Part shown: positions 6,127 through 10,043 of the stretch, piece after piece
Layout of the letters: every line of letters starts with the position of its first letter
Position numbering within the stretch: position 1 is the first letter of the stretch
Origin: an uncultured Lachnospiraceae bacterium
GTDB taxonomy: Bacteria; Bacillota; Clostridia; Lachnospirales; Lachnospiraceae
NCBI GenBank assembly: GCA_947594085.1
Contig: CANQEB010000075.1
Span: forward strand, 1 to 10,043
Length of the DNA stretch: 10,043 nt
Reading direction: 5' to 3'
Made by a program: the position numbers and the translations under genes
Notes under the pieces: generated by a model
Databases searched by the model: none
Told to the model about the DNA's origin: nothing
What the model saw: only the letters and a program-made list of their open reading frames with translations

Positions 6127-7116
6127 TCATAGTGATATCAGCAGCGCAAGCACCGCCGCCTTCACGATTCCAAGCACCGCAAGCGACAGCACCGAGGCCG
6201 CCGTCATCATCTGATTCACCCGCGCAATGTCCTCAAGCTCGATTAGGCGCAGGTCGTCCCCGATGAACGGCTTCTTGTGAAGCTTCCCGAAATACCAGGC
6301 GTCACCGGCCAGCCGCACATGCAGCGCCCCGGCCGCTACCGCCTCCGTCTGCGCGGAGTTCGGGCTTGCATGGTTCCTGCGATCCCTTTTCCAGATCTTC
6401 CACGCCATCTTTCCGTCCTGTCCGGTCAGACACGCTCCCAGGATCAGAAACAGCGCCGCAAGCCGCGCCGGAATATAATTTACAATGTCGTCCAGCCGCG
6501 CGGCGATCCGCCCGAAATACAGATAGCGGTCGTTCTTGTAGCCGACCATCGAATCCATTGTGTTGACACTCTTGTACGCGAAGCCGAGCACGCCACCGCC
6601 GAGCATCATGTACAGCATCGGCGCGAACACGCCGTCCGAAAAGTTCTCTGCGACCGTCTCGACCGCCGCCCGGATCACGCCGGGCTCATCCAGAACTTGC
6701 GTATCGCGCCCGACGATGCGCGCCACCGCCCTCTGCCCTGCCTCAAGTCCTTCCTCGCGCAGAGCCCGCGCCACATTTGCGCTCTCCCTGCGCAGCGTCT
6801 TCACCGCGAACAGAAAAAAGCACATCACGGCCTCAAGAGCCACACCAAACCAAAAATTCAGGCGATATGACGCGCACAGCAAAAGCGCCGGAATCCCGGC
6901 AGAGAGTATAACCACAAGCACCGCCATGATCCCGCCGCCGACAAGTTCTCCGTTCTTCGTCTTCGGCAGACAGTTCCGGATCTGTTTTTCCAGCCATGCG
7001 ATCAAATTTCCAATCAGACAGATCGGGTGAAGCGCCGTCTGCGGATCGCCGAAAACCGCGTCCGCCAGAAAGCCAAGCACCACCGCGAGCAATAAGCCCG
7101 CCGCGTATTTCCACAT
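6127..7116 (-). CDS. cbiB: Adenosylcobinamide-phosphate synthase CbiB
   Basis: Integral membrane enzyme that joins adenosylcobyric acid to (R)-1-amino-2-propanol phosphate, the CobD product, giving adenosylcobinamide phosphate. The 329 residues match the family length. Seen: LADAVFGDP then HPICLIGNLI (17-39); VARIVGRDTQVLDEPGVIRA (131-150); AVETVAENFSDGVFAPMLY (151-169); NTMDSMVGYKNDRYLYFGR (185-203), followed by AARLDDIVNYIPARL; and NHASPNSAQTEAVAAGAL (248-265). Several hydrophobic segments lie near both ends and in the middle. The ATG at 7116 has AGGA 7 nt upstream. It follows cobS after 85 nt, a stretch with no clear promoter or terminator, so it is probably cotranscribed with cobS. In Pseudomonas nomenclature this protein is called CobD. 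Confidence 0.95.
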   Translation of the reverse strand: MWKYAAGLLLAVVLGFLADAVFGDPQTALHPICLIGNLIAWLEKQIRNCLPKTKNGELVGGGIMAVLVVILSAGIPALLLCASYRLNFWFGVALEAVMCFFLFAVKTLRRESANVARALREEGLEAGQRAVARIVGRDTQVLDEPGVIRAAVETVAENFSDGVFAPMLYMMLGGGVLGFAYKSVNTMDSMVGYKNDRYLYFGRIAARLDDIVNYIPARLAALFLILGACLTGQDGKMAWKIWKRDRRNHASPNSAQTEAVAAGALHVRLAGDAWYFGKLHKKPFIGDDLRLIELEDIARVNQMMTAASVLSLAVLGIVKAAVLALLISL

Positions 7117-7201
7117 ATCTTTTCCTCACATAATTCCATCGTAATAATCGAACAGTTTACCAGCTTATCTACGATCCTAATTCCATACTCTGTTCATCAC
7201 A

Positions 7202-7978
7202 TCACGTAAATACCTTTATCACCACATCCGCCGCCACGATCGCAAGCGGCATCACAAGCTCACACACCGAGAGAAAACAGCCCGCCAGATCTCCGTTGAT
7301 CCCGCCGAAATGCTTCATCGCCATATGATGATACCACAGGAAGGTCAGCAGCGCCCCCACAAGAGCCGCCGCTGCAGGGACAGGCTGCAAGGCAAACATC
7401 GTGACTGCACAGACCGCCAGGTAGACCAGGCTTGTTCCCTGTATGACACGCGTCTGCGCATTCTTCGAAAATCCCGCCACGGTCCCCTCTGCTGAAGCTT
7501 TCGGAAAGGTCACGACCGAAATCGCGCTGAGCGAGCGCGACACGACAAATGTAAAGACGTACACCCGCACCAGTTCCCCCACAACTATGTCAAGCGCGCC
7601 ATACATCAGAAAAAAATAAGCGGCGCACGCAATCACCGCAAACGCCCCCGCATGGGAATCCTTAAGGATCTCCAGCCGTTTCTCGCGCGGCCTCCAAGAG
7701 CTCATCGCGTCCGCCGTATCAAGCAGACCGTCCAGATGGATCCCTCCGCTGACCGCAAGCGGGATCAGCATCAGCACGACATTGCGCAGCGGCGCGTGAA
7801 GGTTCAGATATCCGGCCAGCGCGTCCCAGCCGAGGCAGAGCGCCCCGATCACCGCGCCGATCAGCGGAAAGAAACACATGACATATTTCGTATTTTCCTC
7901 CGACCAGTCGCACTGCGCGGCCGGGAGCCTGGAGTACATCGAAAATGCGATATTCAGGCTGTTCCAAAGTCGCTTCAT
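7202..7978 (-). CDS. cobS: Adenosylcobinamide-GDP ribazoletransferase (cobalamin synthase) CobS
   Basis: Membrane enzyme for the assembly step that joins adenosylcobinamide-GDP and alpha-ribazole (or its phosphate), producing adenosylcobalamin or its phosphate. Seen, counting from the ATG at 7978 (258 residues): WNSLNIAFSMYSRLP at the N-terminus; FFPLIGAVIGAL (36-47); the signature GGIHLDGLLDTADAMSS (78-94), with the acidic Asp residues expected to bind Mg2+; and RLEILKDSHAGAFAVIA (101-117). Multiple hydrophobic helices follow. An in-frame ATG at 8023 would add 15 hydrophilic residues; 7978 fits the family beginning and has GGAG 9 nt upstream. The 132 nt back to the ATPase gene hold no strong promoter and no convincing cobalamin riboswitch. 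Its partner cobU is not nearby. Confidence 0.94.
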   Translation of the reverse strand: MKRLWNSLNIAFSMYSRLPAAQCDWSEENTKYVMCFFPLIGAVIGALCLGWDALAGYLNLHAPLRNVVLMLIPLAVSGGIHLDGLLDTADAMSSWRPREKRLEILKDSHAGAFAVIACAAYFFLMYGALDIVVGELVRVYVFTFVVSRSLSAISVVTFPKASAEGTVAGFSKNAQTRVIQGTSLVYLAVCAVTMFALQPVPAAAALVGALLTFLWYHHMAMKHFGGINGDLAGCFLSVCELVMPLAIVAADVVIKVFT

Positions 7979-8098
7979 CTCATAGTTCTCCGCATTATCC
8001 CCATTACAACCACAGTGTTTCAATACCTATTCCTGCTCAGATCTCCTACTGAGGCACTCTTCTACAGGCGTTGCAATAAATCTCTCATCCTGATCTAA

Positions 8099-8119
8099 GC
8101 AGATTCCGTCTCAATCTGC
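8099..8119 (-). terminator. Weak hairpin at the end of the ABC importer genes
   Basis: GCAGATT and AATCTGC form a 7-bp stem with a 7-nt loop spanning the ATPase stop codon. No T-run follows on the minus strand, so it is at best a weak terminator or a 3'-end stabilising structure. Read-through into cobS is possible. Confidence 0.25.
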
Positions 8120-8863
8120 CTGATCTTCGTCTCTTTGAATCCCTCGCAGAAAATCCGCCGAGCGCGGATCCTTCGGGTTCGCGAAAAATTCTTCAGCCGT
8201 GTTCTCCTCCACGACCAGTCCGTCCTCCATGAACACGACGCGGTCCGCAACCCTGCGGGCGAACTCCATCTCATGCGTGACCACGATCATCGTCGTCCCC
8301 TCGTCCGCGAGGCGCTTCATGACGTCCAGCACCTCTCCGGTCAGCTTCGGGTCAAGCGCCGAGGTTGGCTCGTCAAAGAGAATCACGCTCGGACTTAAAG
8401 CGATCGCGCGCGCGATAGACACTCTCTGCTGCTGACCGCCCGAGAGCTGCGAGGGATAGGAATCGCTCCACTCGAGCATACCGACCTTCTCAAGTGCTTT
8501 CCTTCCGATGGCTTCGGCCTCCGCTTTCGCCATCTTTCGGCCGACTGTCAGCCCAAGCGTCACATTTGCGAGCGCAGTCTTGTTGGCAAACAGCTGGTAA
8601 TCCTGAAAAACGAAGCCGATCTTTTTGCGGTAGCGCAGGATGTCCTTCCTGGAAATATGATCCGCCCGGAACAGCTCGTCGTCGAACTCGATCTCTCCGC
8701 CGTCCGCCGTCGTCAGAAAGCTGACGCAGCGCAGAAGCGTCGTTTTCCCCGAGCCGCTCGGCCCGAGGATCGCGATCACGTCGCCCTCGTTTACCTTCAA
8801 ACTGATATTCTTCAGGACCTCACGCGGCCCGAAGCTTTTCCGGATATTCCTGAGTTCGATCAC
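8111..8863 (-). CDS. Polar amino-acid ABC transporter ATP-binding protein (GlnQ/TcyC type)
   Basis: Cytoplasmic ATPase that powers the importer formed with the permease and binding protein upstream. Its 250 residues match the family. Seen: Walker A GPSGSGKT (34-41); Q-loop Gln87 in FQDYQLF; ABC signature LSGGQQQR (140-147); Walker B ILFDE (161-165) followed by the D-loop SALD; and switch His197 in VVTHEM. All catalytic elements are intact. The start is GTG at 8863; no in-frame ATG is available just upstream, and the ribosome binding site is a modest AAGGA/GGAAG. The closest subtypes by eye are the glutamine and cystine importers; the substrate cannot be decided. The gap of 83 nt to the permease holds a small ATTGTCG/CGGCAAT hairpin. 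Confidence 0.93.
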   Translation of the reverse strand: MIELRNIRKSFGPREVLKNISLKVNEGDVIAILGPSGSGKTTLLRCVSFLTTADGGEIEFDDELFRADHISRKDILRYRKKIGFVFQDYQLFANKTALANVTLGLTVGRKMAKAEAEAIGRKALEKVGMLEWSDSYPSQLSGGQQQRVSIARAIALSPSVILFDEPTSALDPKLTGEVLDVMKRLADEGTTMIVVTHEMEFARRVADRVVFMEDGLVVEENTAEEFFANPKDPRSADFLRGIQRDEDQAD

Positions 8864-8946
8864 AGCTTCCGTTTTCCTTTCCTGCCCATTTTAATCCAAT
8901 CATAATTGCCGCTTCTGCCCCGACAATGGTCAGCTCTCAACACGAC

Positions 8947-9609
8947 TCACCGTTTTCTCTCCAGTCTCTTCTCCATCTTCCGCTGCAGCCAGGTCAGGAA
9001 GGTACAGAAGATCAGGTAGATCACCCCTGCCTCGCAGTACAGCCAGAAATAATCGTAAGTGCGCGCCGCGATCCGCTGCGCCGTCGCCAGGATCTCCACA
9101 ATCGCCACGCTGTAGGCCAGCGAAGTGTCCTTTACCAGCCCGATCAGGGAGTTGGACAGCGGCGGAAACGCCGTCGTCAGCGCCTGCGGGATGATCACAT
9201 GCCGCATCGTCTGTGTGAATGTCATTCCCACGCAATACCCGGCCTCCAGCTGTCCCGGCGGCACAGACTCGATCGCCGCACGCACCGTCTCGGAGCAGTA
9301 GGCCCCGACGCTTAAGGAAAACACGATGACCGCGCAGGGAAACGCCGGAAGCGTGAGCCCGATGCTCGGCAAGCCGAAATAGACGACAAAGAGCTGCACG
9401 ATCATCGGGGTGCCTCGGATGATCCATACATAGAACCTTGCCGCCTGCTTCAATATCGGTATTTTCGCCACCTGCACCAGAGCTACCGCCAGCGCGATGC
9501 AAAGGCCGATGGAGAAAGAAAGAAAGGTCAGTGGAATCGTCACGCGGATTCCCGGAAGCAGAAGCTTCCAGAAGGAATCCACGAGCTCATTCAGAATTCT
9601 TGCATTCAT
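8947..9609 (-). CDS. Polar amino-acid ABC transporter permease (HisM/GlnP family)
   Basis: Inner-membrane channel subunit; such permeases act as dimers with two ATPase subunits. The 220 residues match the family. Seen: an N-terminal half of hydrophobic helices with IRVTIPLTFLSFSIG; RGTPMIVQLFVVYFGLP (65-81), a hallmark of this family; SETVRAAIESVPPGQLEAG (106-124); and the EAA loop EAGYCVGMTFTQTMRHVIIP (122-141), which docks on the ATPase. The tail is basic (QRKMEKRLERKR). The ATG at 9609 has only a distant AAGGA (12 nt), and a TGCGG/CCGCA hairpin lies just before it, so translation may be weaker than that of the binding protein. It is the second gene of the binding protein-permease-ATPase operon. 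Confidence 0.93.
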   Translation of the reverse strand: MNARILNELVDSFWKLLLPGIRVTIPLTFLSFSIGLCIALAVALVQVAKIPILKQAARFYVWIIRGTPMIVQLFVVYFGLPSIGLTLPAFPCAVIVFSLSVGAYCSETVRAAIESVPPGQLEAGYCVGMTFTQTMRHVIIPQALTTAFPPLSNSLIGLVKDTSLAYSVAIVEILATAQRIAARTYDYFWLYCEAGVIYLIFCTFLTWLQRKMEKRLERKR

Positions 9610-9744
9610 ATACCGTCTGTTTCCTTAATTGCGGAATTGCCGCATCATGCGCATCGTAATATCCCGTTTTCTTTTCCATACATTTCGATGCTCTGTGCGG
9701 CAATCTCGTTATTTTTGTTGCTCTTCAGAAATAAATTGCGGCTT

Positions 9745-9767
9745 CTGCTGTCCCAACCGACAGGCAG
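9745..9767 (-). other. Hairpin just after the binding-protein gene
   Basis: CTGCCTGTC and GACAGCAG pair as an 8-bp stem with one bulged base and a 6-nt loop, starting 7 nt after the stop codon of the binding-protein gene. No T-run follows. In ABC importer operons such structures often protect the 3' end of the binding-protein mRNA so that this subunit is made in excess; that role is inferred here. The rest of the 9610-9774 gap holds a further 9-bp inverted repeat, ATTGCCGCA (9636-9644) against TGCGGCAAT (9696-9704), and no ORF. Confidence 0.4.
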
Positions 9768-9774
9768 CCAGAAA

Positions 9775-10043
9775 TCACTCCGCAGCTTCCGTCTCCGCCG
9801 GAGTCAAAGCCTCGCTCTCCGACTCTGCATCGCCCGCGTCGTTCGCTGTGACGTCCAGACCGTTGAAGTACTTCTTCGACACCTCGGCGAGCTCTCCGCT
9901 CTCGCGCGCCTGCTCCAGCGCGTCGTTGACCGCCTCGATCAGCCTCTCGTTGCCCTTCACCACCGGGACGTAGGAGCTCGGCTCCGGATCCGCGTACGCC
10001 ACGATCTTCACATCCTCCTCCGGATGCTCCTTCATGTAATCGT
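9775..10043 (-). CDS. C-terminal end of an amino-acid ABC transporter substrate-binding protein (5' part outside the window)
   Basis: The frame is open to the right edge; about 88 residues are visible. This is the last part of a periplasmic-binding-protein-like type II fold: YVPVVKGNERLIEAVNDAL followed by GELAEVSKKYFNGLDVT closely resembles the C-terminal helix of glutamine- and cystine-type binding proteins. In a Gram-positive cell it would be a lipoprotein, but the signal sequence is not in the window. After DVT there is an unusual acidic, Ala/Glu-rich tail of about 23 residues that is not part of the usual fold. It is the first visible gene of the importer operon and is followed by the permease after 165 nt. 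Confidence 0.85.
   Translation of the reverse strand, partial: DYMKEHPEEDVKIVAYADPEPSSYVPVVKGNERLIEAVNDALEQARESGELAEVSKKYFNGLDVTANDAGDAESESEALTPAETEAAE

Noticed and set aside
8035..8050. Minus-strand AGTAGGAGATCTGAGC upstream of cobS, resembling the B12 box (AGGAGACCTGCC) of cobalamin riboswitches
   Set aside because: Only about 10 bases agree, with a mismatch. The gap is too short for the full aptamer, and the other conserved boxes (GGTGAAAATCC-like and GCCACTG) are absent. An Infernal search with the Rfam cobalamin model would settle it.
8930..9502. 190-codon minus-strand frame overlapping the permease gene
   Set aside because: Out-of-frame shadow rich in Gly, Arg and Asp; the overlapping frame has the RGTP and EAA-loop permease motifs.

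Overview
The window looks like chromosomal DNA of a Clostridia-type Firmicute, probably Lachnospiraceae-like. The basis is strong AGGAGG-type ribosome binding sites, sigma-A promoters with 17-bp spacers, Bacillus/Clostridium-type LexA boxes (GAACnnnnGTTC), and the gene families present. Every gene I accept lies on the minus strand, so transcription runs from the right edge to the left edge. No RNA genes, CRISPR arrays, insertion sequences or phage genes were seen.

Right to left: (i) 10043-8111 is a polar amino-acid ABC importer: the C-terminal end of a substrate-binding protein, a HisM/GlnP-type permease and a GlnQ-type ATPase. (ii) 7978-6127 holds two late cobalamin (B12) genes, cobS and cbiB. 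(iii) 6126-3980 holds a MATE-family exporter with its own promoter inside an inverted-repeat operator candidate, followed 28 nt later by a GNAT acetyltransferase. (iv) 3979-3591 is a 389-nt non-coding stretch with a 145-bp imperfect inverted-repeat element and a sigma-A promoter enclosed by two LexA boxes. (v) 3590-1104 encodes a DNA-linked radical SAM protein (TIGR03916 type) and its partner, a TIGR03915/DUF4130-type protein. (vi) 892-1 is a third cobalamin gene, cobD (threonine-phosphate decarboxylase), with its own promoter and cut off by the left edge.

CobD, CbiB and CobS act in the nucleotide-loop part of B12 synthesis: CobD makes (R)-1-amino-2-propanol phosphate, CbiB attaches it to adenosylcobyric acid, and CobS joins adenosylcobinamide-GDP to alpha-ribazole. 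cobU, cobT and cobC are not in the window, and no convincing cobalamin riboswitch was found.

The most interesting part is the radical SAM/DUF4130 pair. Its family is only annotated as putative DNA modification or repair. Here three independent sequence signals point the same way: twin SOS boxes forming a perfect 22-bp-arm palindrome around the promoter, a C-terminal helix-hairpin-helix, and a canonical beta-sliding-clamp-binding motif (QLSLF) near the C-terminus. Together they suggest an SOS-inducible, replisome-associated radical-chemistry DNA repair system. The reaction it catalyses is unknown.
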